From Devosia sp. (GTDB lineage Bacteria; Pseudomonadota; Alphaproteobacteria; Rhizobiales; Devosiaceae), in contig NZ_JANQAH010000011.1 in assembly GCF_024707125.1 (NCBI RefSeq), forward strand, positions 1,077,616 to 1,141,615: DNA of 64,000 nucleotides, written 5' to 3'. The position numbers and the translations under genes are program-made. Positions 53,374 through 62,083 of the stretch are shown piece by piece (the stretch's first letter is position 1; each line of letters begins with the position of its first letter). The notes under the pieces were generated by a model. The model made no database searches. It had not been told where the DNA came from and saw nothing but the letters and a program-made list of their open reading frames with translations.

Positions 53374-54597
53374 TCAACTTGGCCTGAGCTTGGATGAGGT
53401 GGCTGCAGCGAGCCAGAATGCGATGACCATCAACACGGACAGCGCCACCACACATGTCATGGTGCCGGCATAGTTGCCGGTAGCGCTCCAGAGAGCCGCT
53501 GCGCCCAGCGGAGACAGCGCTCTGGAAACCGTCATCGGCACGACCAGCGCACCATTGATCGCGCCGTAGCTCTCTCGGCTGACCATTTCGGGAATGGCGA
53601 TGCCACGAACGATCGTCATGATGCCATTGGAAGCGCCGTACACCATGGCTGCGGCACCAACGATGAGGATTTCCGCCGGCGCCCAAGCGAACATCGCCAT
53701 TGCCACCGGAAACCCGATCACGACGATGGAGCCAATCCGTCGTCCGGACGCCTGCTTGCCAAACGCCATAATGAAGATGCGCCCTGCCACCTGTGCCGGG
53801 CCGATAATCGTCATGGCCGCGACAACAGCGTATTCGCTGAAGCCGCGCTCAAGCATCATCGGGTAAAAGTGCAGCAGCAAAGCCGAGAAGCTGGCCGTGT
53901 AGGCTGTGAACGATATGGCGAGCCACCAGAACACGGGGTTCTTCATCGCGTCGCTGAGATGCGATCTCGACGCCTTTTCGGCAGTCGGCGCCAGTCGCGG
54001 CGCGTCTTGGGATGGATCGATGACAGAGAAGTAGACCGTCGCACAGAGGAGAATGTTGACGGCGGCCAGAACCTCGAGCGCGCCACGCCAGCCGAATTGG
54101 TCGAGCAGGATCTGAACCACCGGCACAAAGACAGTGCTGGCGAACCCACCCCACAATGTCAGCGCGGTGATGCCATTGCGAGCATGGAGAGGCCCTGCCC
54201 TGCGCGCGACGACGGCGAAGGCTGGCTCATATAGGGTCGCTGCCTGGAGTGCGCCCACGCCGGCCGATCCGAAGTAGAAAAGGACGATGTTGTCGGTGAG
54301 CGCCCAAAGCACCAGCAGCAGGCCGGCGAGCACCGACGCGCCGGCCATGACCAGCCTCCCCTGACCCCGGTCGATTGCCTGGCCGATCGGGATCGCGAGC
54401 ATGGCGGACAGAAGCGCACCCAGAGTGGCGGAGCCGTAGATCAAGGTCTTGTCCCAACCGAGATCGGTTTCCATCGCTGTCGCAATGAGGGGAAACGAAT
54501 AGTAGAGCGAGCCCCAGGAGGCGATCTGAGCTACGCCGAGCCCGGTTATGAACCAGGATTTTCCCGAGACGGGCGCCGGAGCAGCTAAGTCTGTCAT
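53374..54597 (-). CDS. MFS transporter of the arsenic operon
   Basis: A 407-residue major facilitator with about 12 membrane segments. Motifs include AIPIGQAIDRGQGRLVMAGASVLAG (the loop 2-3 signature) and GASNGIMTIVRGIAIPEMV. It follows arsH by 120 bases on the same strand. MFS exporters for trivalent or organic arsenicals (for example ArsK or ArsJ types) are known in such operons, but I cannot tell which if any this is. Export of an arsenical is inferred from position only. Confidence 0.82.
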   Translation of the reverse strand: MTDLAAPAPVSGKSWFITGLGVAQIASWGSLYYSFPLIATAMETDLGWDKTLIYGSATLGALLSAMLAIPIGQAIDRGQGRLVMAGASVLAGLLLVLWALTDNIVLFYFGSAGVGALQAATLYEPAFAVVARRAGPLHARNGITALTLWGGFASTVFVPVVQILLDQFGWRGALEVLAAVNILLCATVYFSVIDPSQDAPRLAPTAEKASRSHLSDAMKNPVFWWLAISFTAYTASFSALLLHFYPMMLERGFSEYAVVAAMTIIGPAQVAGRIFIMAFGKQASGRRIGSIVVIGFPVAMAMFAWAPAEILIVGAAAMVYGASNGIMTIVRGIAIPEMVSRESYGAINGALVVPMTVSRALSPLGAAALWSATGNYAGTMTCVVALSVLMVIAFWLAAATSSKLRPS

Positions 54598-54717
54598 GAT
54601 GCTAAGAGCGGCGGAGGCCGACTCTCTCCTGCGTTTTCGGGCTATTTGCCAGCGTGAAATGACGGTCTGATTACAGAGACTTGATTGCTCGACCTGGCAT
54701 CACTGAGGTTTCCTTCA

Positions 54718-55425
54718 TCAGATCGCCTTGAGGCTGACCCGCTCATCGAGCTTGGCGACGTCTTCCTTGCGCTCACTGTACCGGGACGTGAGGTAGCCCG
54801 CGACGCTGCGATTGATCAGCGTGAACTTGACCAGCTCCTCGATCACGTCGACGACGCGATCATAGTAGCTCGACGGCTTCATCCTGCCTGCTTCGTCAAA
54901 TTCTTGCCACGCCTTGGCGACGCTGGACTGATTGGGGATGGTGACCATCCGCATCCAGCGGCCGAGGATGCGCATCTGGTTGAGAGCATTGAAGCTCTGC
55001 GACCCGCCAGAGACCTGCATCAGCGCCAGTGTGCGCCCCTGCGTCGGCCGGATGGCGCCGCCAGGCAGCGGAATCCAGTCGATCTGAGATTTCAGAACCG
55101 CCGACATGGCGCCATGGCGCTCGGGACTGGTCCAAACCTGACCCTCTGACCACAGCATGGCCTCACGGAGCTCCTGGACCTTAGGGTGATCATCGGGAGC
55201 GTCATTCGGTAGCGGTAGGCCGTTGGCGTGAAAAACGCGCACCTCAGCGCCGAAGCTCTCAAGGAGACGCTGAGCCTCAAAGGTCAGAAGTCTCGAATAG
55301 GACCGCTCCCGCAGAGAACCGTACAACATCAGGATGCGCGGCTTGTGCGTGGGTGCTGAGGGAACAAGGCGGGTAAAGTCCGGAACCTCGAATGCGGCCG
55401 GCACGATATTGGCTAGATCAGACAA
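54718..55425 (-). CDS. arsH: ArsH NADPH-dependent FMN reductase
   Basis: About 235 residues from a TTG at 55425, chosen because AAGGA precedes it at seven bases and the protein then begins [12 protein letters not shown] as ArsH proteins do. The flavodoxin-like fold shows [15 protein letters not shown] (FMN phosphate loop) and [20 protein letters not shown]. ArsH oxidises trivalent organoarsenicals and reduces quinones or azo dyes. An ATG at 55461 inside arsC is less likely. Confidence 0.92.
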   Translation of the reverse strand: MSDLANIVPAAFEVPDFTRLVPSAPTHKPRILMLYGSLRERSYSRLLTFEAQRLLESFGAEVRVFHANGLPLPNDAPDDHPKVQELREAMLWSEGQVWTSPERHGAMSAVLKSQIDWIPLPGGAIRPTQGRTLALMQVSGGSQSFNALNQMRILGRWMRMVTIPNQSSVAKAWQEFDEAGRMKPSSYYDRVVDVIEELVKFTLINRSVAGYLTSRYSERKEDVAKLDERVSLKAI

Positions 55426-55840
55426 TACGCTTTCCTTCGGCGTCGATAACGACCTCGCCATCCTCCTTGGTGAAGGGGCCGATATTGGGGTTTTCGAGGA
55501 TATCGAGGACCACTTCAGATGGTCGGCAGAGTTTGGTGCCCAGGGGCGTCACGACGAAGGGACGATTGAGCAAGATCGGGTGCTGACCGATCGCGTCGAG
55601 CAGCTCGTCGTCGGACTTGTCCGGATCTCCTAGCGCCAGAGCGTCAAATGGAGTGTCCTTCTGGCGCAGCGCCTGACGCACCGTCAGCCCCGCATCGACA
55701 ATGAGCTTGATGACTGTGGCGCGATCTGGTGGCGTCACGAGATATTCGATGACAGTCGGCTCGACGCCGGACTGCCGGATCATTTCCAGGGTGTTGCGAG
55801 ACGTGCCGCAGCTGGGGTTGTGGTAGATTGTGACGCTCAC
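55418..55840 (-). CDS. arsC: glutaredoxin-dependent arsenate reductase ArsC
   Basis: A 140-residue ArsC of the E. coli plasmid type. It starts with GTG at 55840, overlapping the aquaporin stop (GTGA). The catalytic cysteine is in [12 protein letters not shown] (about residue 11), and [20 protein letters not shown] holds the conserved arginines. It reduces arsenate to arsenite with glutathione and glutaredoxin. A second, unrelated reductase-type gene lies two genes upstream. Confidence 0.95.
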   Translation of the reverse strand: MSVTIYHNPSCGTSRNTLEMIRQSGVEPTVIEYLVTPPDRATVIKLIVDAGLTVRQALRQKDTPFDALALGDPDKSDDELLDAIGQHPILLNRPFVVTPLGTKLCRPSEVVLDILENPNIGPFTKEDGEVVIDAEGKRIV

Positions 55841-56532
55841 GAGCGATCCTCTGGATTTATGGGGAGATTGCTGCCGCCGGGGCCGGCGAGCAGCCAGGAC
55901 ATCAAGGCCGCTGCCAACAACGCACCGACGAGTTGGGCTGGGATAAAACCGATCAGATCGATTGGACGAATGCCGGCGAAGGTGTCGCTGAAGGCACGAG
56001 CCATCGCGACCGCAGGGTTTGCGAAGGACGTCGACGCCGTGAACCAATAGGCCGCGGTGATGTAGAGGCCAACGAGCACCGGCACCGATTTGCGCTCGAA
56101 CCGAATGCCCGCGAGGATCACTGCCACGAGACCGAAGGTTGCTACCCCTTCGGAGAGCCATTGCGCTTCGCCGGTGCGAACCTTGCTCGAGAGCTGGAGG
56201 ATGGGCTGCGCGAACATGGCGTGGGCTACGAATGACCCGAGGGCTCCACCAACGACCTGGGCGATGACATAAGCGCTGGCGTCGCGCCAGGACAGCTCGC
56301 GCCGCAAGGCGAACACCGCGGTGACAGCCGGGTTGAAATGCGCACCAGAGATTGGCCCCAGCGTGCTGATCAACACGACGAGAATGGCGCCGGTAGCGAT
56401 GGTGTTGGCGAGTAATGCCAGCGCGACATCGGTGGTGAGGGTCTCGGCCATGATGCCGGAACCCACAACTGTCGCGACCAGCAGCCCGGTGCCGAGAGTT
56501 TCGGCCACCAGGCGGCGGGATAAGTCGATCAT
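55837..56532 (-). CDS. aqpS: aquaglyceroporin AqpS
   Basis: A 231-residue MIP-family channel with six membrane segments and two half-helices. The first NPA box is in GAHFNPAVTAVF, the second in FANPAVAMARAFSD. In Sinorhizobium meliloti the aqpS gene takes the place of an arsenite pump and lets arsenite made by ArsC flow out. The same position between the phosphatase-type and glutaredoxin-type arsC genes supports that role here. It overlaps both neighbours by four bases. Confidence 0.93.
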   Translation of the reverse strand: MIDLSRRLVAETLGTGLLVATVVGSGIMAETLTTDVALALLANTIATGAILVVLISTLGPISGAHFNPAVTAVFALRRELSWRDASAYVIAQVVGGALGSFVAHAMFAQPILQLSSKVRTGEAQWLSEGVATFGLVAVILAGIRFERKSVPVLVGLYITAAYWFTASTSFANPAVAMARAFSDTFAGIRPIDLIGFIPAQLVGALLAAALMSWLLAGPGGSNLPINPEDRS

Positions 56533-57059
56533 GCGGCCCCGGCGGACTTCGAGGTGCTGCCTTCCATGGCGCCGATACCGCGGAGCTTCGAGGTCAGTGC
56601 CATGCGGTCGATGCTTTCGAGCGGCAGGCTCATGAAGGCGGCCACGCGATTGCGGAGATAAGTCAGCGCGTCTTCGAAAGCTGCCTGCTGCTTGAATTCG
56701 GGGCCTGCGACCGCGGCGGGATCTTCGATACCCCAGTGTGCAGTCACGGGCTGGCCGGGCCAGACAGGGCAGGCTTCGCCGGCCGCGTTGTCACAGACCG
56801 TGAAGACGAAATCCATCTTTGGGGCGTCGGGGGTAGCGAATTCGTCCCAAGGCTTGGACCGCAGTCCGTCTATGGAAATGCCTGCATTCCGAAGGGTCTG
56901 CAAGGTCATCGGATGCACTTGGCCTCTGGGCGTCGATCCGGCAGAAAAGCCGCGGAAACGACCATTGCCGACATGATTGATCAGGGCCTCACCCAGGACC
57001 GAGCGGGCAGAGTTCCCGGTGCATAGGAACAGGACGTTGTAGACGTGATCAGCAGGCAC
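56529..57059 (-). CDS. low-molecular-weight phosphatase-type arsenate reductase
   Basis: A 176-residue protein of the LMW-PTP/ArsC (thioredoxin-type) family. The P-loop is LFLCTGNSARS (catalytic Cys near residue 13), and further motifs are GFSAGSTPRGQVHP and DFVFTVCDNAAGEACPVWPG with the resolving cysteines. It probably reduces arsenate. Having this enzyme and a glutaredoxin-type ArsC in one operon is a known but not universal layout. The start overlaps the arsR gene end. Confidence 0.92.
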   Translation of the reverse strand: MPADHVYNVLFLCTGNSARSVLGEALINHVGNGRFRGFSAGSTPRGQVHPMTLQTLRNAGISIDGLRSKPWDEFATPDAPKMDFVFTVCDNAAGEACPVWPGQPVTAHWGIEDPAAVAGPEFKQQAAFEDALTYLRNRVAAFMSLPLESIDRMALTSKLRGIGAMEGSTSKSAGAA

Positions 57060-57423
57060 AGGCGGTCTCCTTGGCGTTGGCGGGCGTGCAGCATTCAGCG
57101 GCGACGCTTGCGGCGGGCAGGCAAACTTCCGGATGGCCCGAGCAGCAGTCGCGCATGAGGAACTCGACCAGACCCGCGAGGCCCTCGAAATTGGCGCTAT
57201 AGATGATTGACCGGCTCTCGCGCCGGGACTGGATCAGGCCAGCGCGTTCCAGGTGGGAAAGATGGAACGAGGCGCTGGACGAGGAAGCATCAACGGCCTC
57301 GCCGACGGCGCCTGCCGCCATGCCCTCGGGTCCTGCCTGCACCAGGACGCGCACCATTCTCAACCGGGTTTCCTGGCTGAGGGCGCCGAATGCGTTCAGG
57401 GCTTGCGGTTCTTCGAGTTTCAT
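57049..57423 (-). CDS. arsR: ArsR family arsenic-responsive repressor
   Basis: A 124-residue winged-helix repressor. The DNA-binding region is ASFHLSHLERAGLIQSRRESRSIIYS. The C-terminus is rich in cysteine (RDCCSGHPEVC near 92-102, then ECCTPANAKETACAC), so As(III) is probably bound there, as in several alphaproteobacterial ArsR proteins. It is the first gene of the six-gene ars operon and is divergent from the DUF6428 gene. Confidence 0.93.
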   Translation of the reverse strand: MKLEEPQALNAFGALSQETRLRMVRVLVQAGPEGMAAGAVGEAVDASSSSASFHLSHLERAGLIQSRRESRSIIYSANFEGLAGLVEFLMRDCCSGHPEVCLPAASVAAECCTPANAKETACAC

Positions 57424-57464
57424 CTCAATATCTCAATGAATGTTGAAACAGTGGATAGCCCAAC
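57424..57464. promoter_or_regulatory. ars divergent promoter region
   Basis: Only 41 bases separate arsR from the DUF6428 gene. They contain TCAATGAATGTTGA, an imperfect inverted repeat of the type bound by ArsR proteins. A single ArsR site here would control both transcripts. Confidence 0.5.
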
Positions 57465-57977
57465 ATGAACACGCACGCAACTGCCCCTTATATCGAAGTG
57501 GAATCCACGCTTGGCGCCATCCTCGCGGGGCTCGCAGACCACAGCGAGAAGACCCTGGCGATCATTTACGGCGACCGGGAGGTGCAGTCGGGCTACCATG
57601 TCACCGAGGTGAAGGCCGGTTCTTTCGTTACCCTTGATTGCGGCGGCAATCCCGACGCCTGGCAGGAAACGGTGCTGCAGGTGGAAGACATTCCGTCTGA
57701 AGGAAAGCCGCAGATGACCGCCGGAAAGTTCGCGGCGATCCTTGCCCAGGTCGGCAAGAAGGTGCGTCTTGATCACGACGCTCGCCTGACGATCGAGATC
57801 GGCCAGCCGGGCGAAGCGATGCGTGTTTTCGATGTGGCGAACCTGTCGATCACCTCCAATCGGGCTGTGTTGACGCTTGGGGTTCGCGCTGCGATCTGCA
57901 AGCCGCTTCATCGCGCTGACAAGGCGGTCACGACCTCATGCTGCACACCGTCCAGCGGCGCAGGCGGTTGCTTCTGA
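57465..57977 (+). CDS. DUF6428 family protein
   Basis: A 170-residue soluble protein often found divergent from arsR in alphaproteobacteria. It has a conserved YHVTEVKAGSFVTLDCGG phrase near residue 45 and ends in cysteines (TTSCCTPSSGAGGCF). The cysteine cluster could bind arsenite. The function is not known; sharing the arsR promoter region makes arsenic induction likely. Confidence 0.8.
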   Translation: MNTHATAPYIEVESTLGAILAGLADHSEKTLAIIYGDREVQSGYHVTEVKAGSFVTLDCGGNPDAWQETVLQVEDIPSEGKPQMTAGKFAAILAQVGKKVRLDHDARLTIEIGQPGEAMRVFDVANLSITSNRAVLTLGVRAAICKPLHRADKAVTTSCCTPSSGAGGCF

Positions 57978-58285
57978 TCGTCATAACCTGGCACGCCTGA
58001 GGAAGGTCCGGTTTCAGGATATTCTGTCTAACGCGCCAATGGCCGGAATGGGGTCGGCAGCGGCCGATCAGCAAAGCGCCCCATTCCTGCCGTTGAACGG
58101 GGTTTCGCGATTGCCGGAAAGCCGACATTACCGATTGAACGGAGCTACGGCGAATTAAGGGGTGGTTTGCGGACCGGCGGCTTGTGGGCAGACATCGAAC
58201 CAAGCGGACTTTCACCTGTTTTGTCCAGGAGTACTGTCGAGCCGTCCTAGGGAAAGGGGGAGGCTTAATGCCTCCCCCGATTTGG
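57978..58285. repeat. degenerate intergenic repeat region
   Basis: About 300 bases without a gene. Strings such as GGCCGGAATGGGGTCGGCAG, GAACGGGGTTTCGCGATTGCC and AAGGGGTGGTTTGCGGACCG resemble pieces at 32430, 53240, 61990 and 63340. They look like decayed copies of one intergenic or mobile element. A terminator closes the region at its right end. Confidence 0.5.
58256..58278. terminator. strong hairpin after terC
   Basis: GGGGGAGGC (58256-58264) and GCCTCCCCC (58270-58278) pair perfectly around TTAAT, just eight bases beyond the TerC stop on the minus strand. A short T-run (TTT) follows in that direction. It probably ends the terB-terC transcript. Confidence 0.7.
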
Positions 58286-59254
58286 TTAATGGACCCTTGC
58301 GGTCCGCCACAACGAATAGCCAATGCCGCTGGCGAGGATGACGAAGGTGATCCCCAGCGACCATTCGGCAGGGAATTTTTCCCATCCCAAAAAGTCGGCG
58401 ACGAAAATCTTCGACCCGATGAACACCAGCAACACCGCCAGCGCCTGCTTGAGGTAGGCGAAGCGGTGAAGGATGGCGGCGAGGGCGAAATAGAGCGCCC
58501 GCAGGCCCAGGATCGCGAAGATGTTGGACGTGTAGACGATGTAGGGATCGGTGGTGATGGCAAAGATCGCCGGCACCGAGTCCACTGCAAAGATGACGTC
58601 GGCGATCTCGATCATGACGAGCGCGAGGAACAGCGGCGTCATGAACCGCACCACCCGCCCCGTTCTGGGATCGGCCAGGCGCACGAAGAACTTGTCGCCA
58701 TGCAATTGCTCGGTGACGCGGAAGCGCTTCTTCATGAAGACGAGGACGGGATTGGTGCCGAGATCGGTCTCGCCATGACCGGGCATCATCATGCGAATGC
58801 CGGTAAAGATCAGGAAGGCCGCGAACACGTAGAGCAGCCAGCCAAACTCGGACACGAGGGTGGCGCCGAAGCCGATCATGATCGCCCGCAGGACGATAAC
58901 GCCCAGAATGCCCCAGAACAGCACGCGGTGCTGCAGGTGCCGTGGAATGGCGAGGTAGCCAAAGATCATGGCAATGACGAAGACATTGTCCATGGCGAGG
59001 CTCTTCTCGACGACGAAGCCTGTCAGGTATTCAAGACCCGACTGGGCGCCCAGTTGCCACCAGACGAAGCTACCAAAGGCCAGCCCAAGCGCAATATAAA
59101 AGCCCGAGAGCATCAGGCTTTCGCGCACCTCGATTTCATGGCCGTCGCGGTGCAGCACGCCGAGATCGAACGCCAGAAGCAGGGCGACCAAGCCCAGGAA
59201 GCCGAGCCACATCCAGAGCGGCTGGCCGAGGAAAATGCTGGTCAGGATGTCCAT
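58286..59254 (-). CDS. TerC/Alx family membrane protein
   Basis: A 322-residue protein with about nine membrane segments. The family signature includes FDLGVLHRDGHEIEVRESL, EKSLAMDNVFVIAMIF and IEIADVIFAVDSVPAIFAITTDPYIVYTSN with its acidic residues in the membrane. Members such as Alx export manganese or support protein secretion through metal supply. It follows TerB by about 40 bases on the same strand. Confidence 0.93.
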   Translation of the reverse strand: MDILTSIFLGQPLWMWLGFLGLVALLLAFDLGVLHRDGHEIEVRESLMLSGFYIALGLAFGSFVWWQLGAQSGLEYLTGFVVEKSLAMDNVFVIAMIFGYLAIPRHLQHRVLFWGILGVIVLRAIMIGFGATLVSEFGWLLYVFAAFLIFTGIRMMMPGHGETDLGTNPVLVFMKKRFRVTEQLHGDKFFVRLADPRTGRVVRFMTPLFLALVMIEIADVIFAVDSVPAIFAITTDPYIVYTSNIFAILGLRALYFALAAILHRFAYLKQALAVLLVFIGSKIFVADFLGWEKFPAEWSLGITFVILASGIGYSLWRTARVH

Positions 59255-59294
59255 TTACGCCGCTCCGCCAAGCAGTTCTTGATGCAGGTCACCG

Positions 59295-59777
59295 TCATGC
59301 CTCGCTCCCATCGATCCCGAGGGCGCTCTCGACGCGGTGCAGGGCGCCCAGTTCCACGGGGTGAACAAGACCATCGGCTGTGATGACCTGGTGGCAGGCA
59401 TCGCGAATGGTTTGGCGCTCGGTCGGGCCGAGTGCAGAGATGCTGAGCGTTGTCAGGGCCTGCTTCTCGGCAAGGTCAGGAGCGTAGCTATAGGCGCGTG
59501 CATGGTGAGCCAGTTCCTCGGCCAGGTCGGCGACCGAAAACCCTTCCATGGCTGGACTGGCGAGAAAGGCTTCCACCAGCTTGCGCCTTTCAGCCAGGGC
59601 CAGTTGTCCATCGGCATGGGCAATCACGGCCACCGCCGCCACGAGCGCCTGGAAAAAATCCTCTGCGCCGGCCCGGCTGGTTTCGCCACGCAGGTCGCGC
59701 TCATCGGCTTTCTGACGTGCCCGCAGGCGAGCGCCACGCAAAAATACGTCGTCCTGGATCAGTTTGTCTTTGGTCAT
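59295..59777 (-). CDS. TerB family protein
   Basis: A 160-residue protein from the ATG at 59777, with AGGAG six bases before it. The TerB helical domain is recognisable around AVAVIAHADGQLALAERRKLVEAFL and VITADGLVHPVELGALHRVESALG, two repeats of an acidic DG motif likely to bind metal. It precedes TerC in an operon. Despite the name, tellurite resistance is not implied; metal homeostasis or stress is more probable. Confidence 0.85.
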   Translation of the reverse strand: MTKDKLIQDDVFLRGARLRARQKADERDLRGETSRAGAEDFFQALVAAVAVIAHADGQLALAERRKLVEAFLASPAMEGFSVADLAEELAHHARAYSYAPDLAEKQALTTLSISALGPTERQTIRDACHQVITADGLVHPVELGALHRVESALGIDGSEA

Positions 59778-59988
59778 CAATAACTCCTCTCAAGGTGCCG
59801 CTCGGCGGGTTGAGGGAGTGCGTTGGGGGACCATGACAGCAATCGGGCACCAACGCAGATGCCCACGGGCCCTGCCAAGGTGATCCGACATCGCGTCGCG
59901 GCAGGTGCCGCCGACGCCAGAGGGGCCCGGTCACGACAGGTAAGATTGGCGTGGGTCAATAGAGTTACAAGAGGGTATCGCGGCTTTT

Positions 59989-60879
59989 TTACAGCGACCA
60001 CTTTGCGGCAGCGACGATCAGTTCTTCGGCGACGGGGCTCTGGAATTGCCGGTTGAAGGTCAGCGCGTAAAACGCCTCTTCGATCCCTGGCAGTCGCACC
60101 ACTTCGCGCAGCGTGCCCGCCTCAAGCTCGTCGCGCACCACGATAGCCGGGAGCGGGGCCAGGCCAATGCCCTCTCTTGCCATCAAGCGGAGCATCGCCA
60201 TGTCGTCCACTTCCGCCACCACCGAGGGCACGATGCCGAGGCGTGCGCAGAGGGCATCGAATTCAACCCGGATGATGCTTGCACCCGTCGGCAGGATAAC
60301 GCCATGTGTTCGCAGAGCGTTCTGAGGCGTCTGGCCGTGCGACTGCAGGCTTGCCGCGCCGAACAGGCCGATCGGCTGACGCGCCAGCCGGTGCGCCACC
60401 AGATCGTCGGCATGGCCGGCACCGGGTGCGGCATTGCACAGAACGACATCGAGCTCGAGGCGGCGCAACTGGCCAGTCAACTCGACGAGGCTCCCCGAGC
60501 TCAGCACGACTTCGAGGTTTGCCCGGCCAAGGCAGGGCCGCAGAAAATCGATCTGAAAGTTGCGCGACAGTGTGGCCAGTGCCCCGACACGCAGAACCTG
60601 CCGGCGTCCGGAACCGACACGCAGCGTGGTCAGCAGATCCTCACCCATATCGAAAATGGCATCGGCGTGGTCGAGCGCCACCTTGCCGGCTTCCGTCAAA
60701 ACCAGCCGACGTCCGATCCGTTCGAACAGCGGATGCCCCAAACTCTCCTCAAGGATCTGGATCTGCGTGGACAGAGCCGATTGCGACACCGCCAGTAATC
60801 GGGCAGCGCGCGTTAGATTGCCCTCCCGGGCGACCTGCCTGAAATACCACAAGTGCCGAAAGTTGAGCGCCTTCATCAT
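59989..60879 (-). CDS. LysR family transcriptional regulator
   Basis: A 296-residue LysR protein. The winged HTH is NFRHLWYFRQVAREGNLTRAARLLAVSQSALSTQIQILEESLGHPLFER. The periplasmic-binding-like effector domain follows residue 90. It is divergent from the SbtA-type permease gene with only 97 bases to its start, so it probably controls it. The N-terminus resembles NhaR-type regulators of ion transport. Confidence 0.92.
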   Translation of the reverse strand: MMKALNFRHLWYFRQVAREGNLTRAARLLAVSQSALSTQIQILEESLGHPLFERIGRRLVLTEAGKVALDHADAIFDMGEDLLTTLRVGSGRRQVLRVGALATLSRNFQIDFLRPCLGRANLEVVLSSGSLVELTGQLRRLELDVVLCNAAPGAGHADDLVAHRLARQPIGLFGAASLQSHGQTPQNALRTHGVILPTGASIIRVEFDALCARLGIVPSVVAEVDDMAMLRLMAREGIGLAPLPAIVVRDELEAGTLREVVRLPGIEEAFYALTFNRQFQSPVAEELIVAAAKWSL

Positions 60880-60975
60880 TCTTGCATACAGAACGGTTTG
60901 ATATGATCAATGAATTTTTTTGAATCATCGGTTCCCGCTAGGGGACGTTGGCGTCCTTCCAACCTAGCGATCCCG

Positions 60976-61923
60976 ATGGAAATCCTGCTTTCACCTGCAA
61001 TCCTATTCTTTGCCCTTGGCATGCTCGCAGCCTCTTTGCGCAGCAGTCTCGATATTCCCGAGGCTGTCAGCAAGGGCATGGCAATCTACCTGATGACATC
61101 GATCGGGCTTAAGGGCGGGGTCGAGGTTTCGGCGACCGGCCTCACGAGCGAACTTGTGGTGGCAGGCCTGGCGGGAATGGGCCTCAGCTTCCTGCTCCCC
61201 ATCCCTGCCTTCTGGGCGATGCGGCGTCTCGCCCGGCTGAGCACCGTCAACGCCGGCGCCGTGGCGGCGCACTATGGGTCCGTGTCGGTCGTGACCTTCG
61301 TCACCGGCGTTGCCATTCTGGAGGCCGGCGGCACGCCGGTTGCCGGCTACATGGTTGCGGTCCTCGCCATGATGGAAGCACCGGCCATCATCACCGGCAT
61401 CTGGCTTGCCCGGCGAAGCGAAGGTTCCGGGGCGAAAGCGCTGGGCGGCCATCTATACCATGCTGCGCGCGATGGCGCGGTGGTGCTGCTGCTGGGTAGT
61501 TTTGCCGTCGGTCTGGTGGTGGGCGAGCGCGGGTTCGAGTCGATCCGGCCCGTCTTCCAACACGCCTTTGCCGGGGTGCTTTGCCTATTCCTGCTGGAGA
61601 TGGGCCTGGTTGCGGCGCGCCATCTCATGGGGACCCGCAGTGTGACGCCCGTCATCGCGGCGCTGGCCGTGGTCCTAGCTGTCATTAACGGGACAGTCGG
61701 CGTAGTTGCCGGGTCCCTTATCGGACTGGACACCGGGTCCGCTGCGGCGCTGGGGATCCTCTGCGGCAGCGCTAGCTATATCGCGGCGCCCGCTGCCATT
61801 CGACTGGCACTGCCGGAAGCTGACATCGGCCTGCCGCTGGCCATGTCGCTGGCCATCACGTTCCCATTCAATGTGCTGGTGGGCATTCCTACCATGACAA
61901 CCCTCGCCCGACTTCTGTCTTGA
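60976..61923 (+). CDS. SbtA-type sodium-dependent bicarbonate transport family permease
   Basis: A 315-residue permease of the DUF897/SbtA family with ten membrane segments in two inverted halves. It begins MEILLSPAILFFALGMLAA and has the GLKGGVEVS and SVSVVTFVTG motifs in the first half and GSASYIAAPAAIRLALPEA in the second. The ATG at 60976 matches the family start; 60910 is a longer option. The name reflects homology; bicarbonate uptake has been shown only for some members. Confidence 0.88.
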   Translation: MEILLSPAILFFALGMLAASLRSSLDIPEAVSKGMAIYLMTSIGLKGGVEVSATGLTSELVVAGLAGMGLSFLLPIPAFWAMRRLARLSTVNAGAVAAHYGSVSVVTFVTGVAILEAGGTPVAGYMVAVLAMMEAPAIITGIWLARRSEGSGAKALGGHLYHAARDGAVVLLLGSFAVGLVVGERGFESIRPVFQHAFAGVLCLFLLEMGLVAARHLMGTRSVTPVIAALAVVLAVINGTVGVVAGSLIGLDTGSAAALGILCGSASYIAAPAAIRLALPEADIGLPLAMSLAITFPFNVLVGIPTMTTLARLLS

Positions 61924-62083
61924 GCGTCTCTCAATCGGAGGATTGTGCACGGCAGCTTTAAGGTTTTAGCTCGTAAGCCTCGACCGTCCAAAACGGGGTC
62001 GATTCGGGCCGACACTTGTTAGTCTCTCACATAGGCAAGCGCATCAGGAAAACACTGTCGCTCGAACCGTATTCATCGCAATC

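Noticed and set aside
58184..59383. 399-codon plus-strand frame opposite terC
   Set aside because: Its composition (very rich in His, Glu, Asp and Gln) is that of an antisense reading of a membrane protein. The TerC motifs on the other strand are clear.
59778..59988. Possible yybP-ykoY manganese riboswitch before terB-terC
   Set aside because: This riboswitch often precedes such genes, so I looked for its conserved loops on the minus strand. The expected loop sequences were not found.
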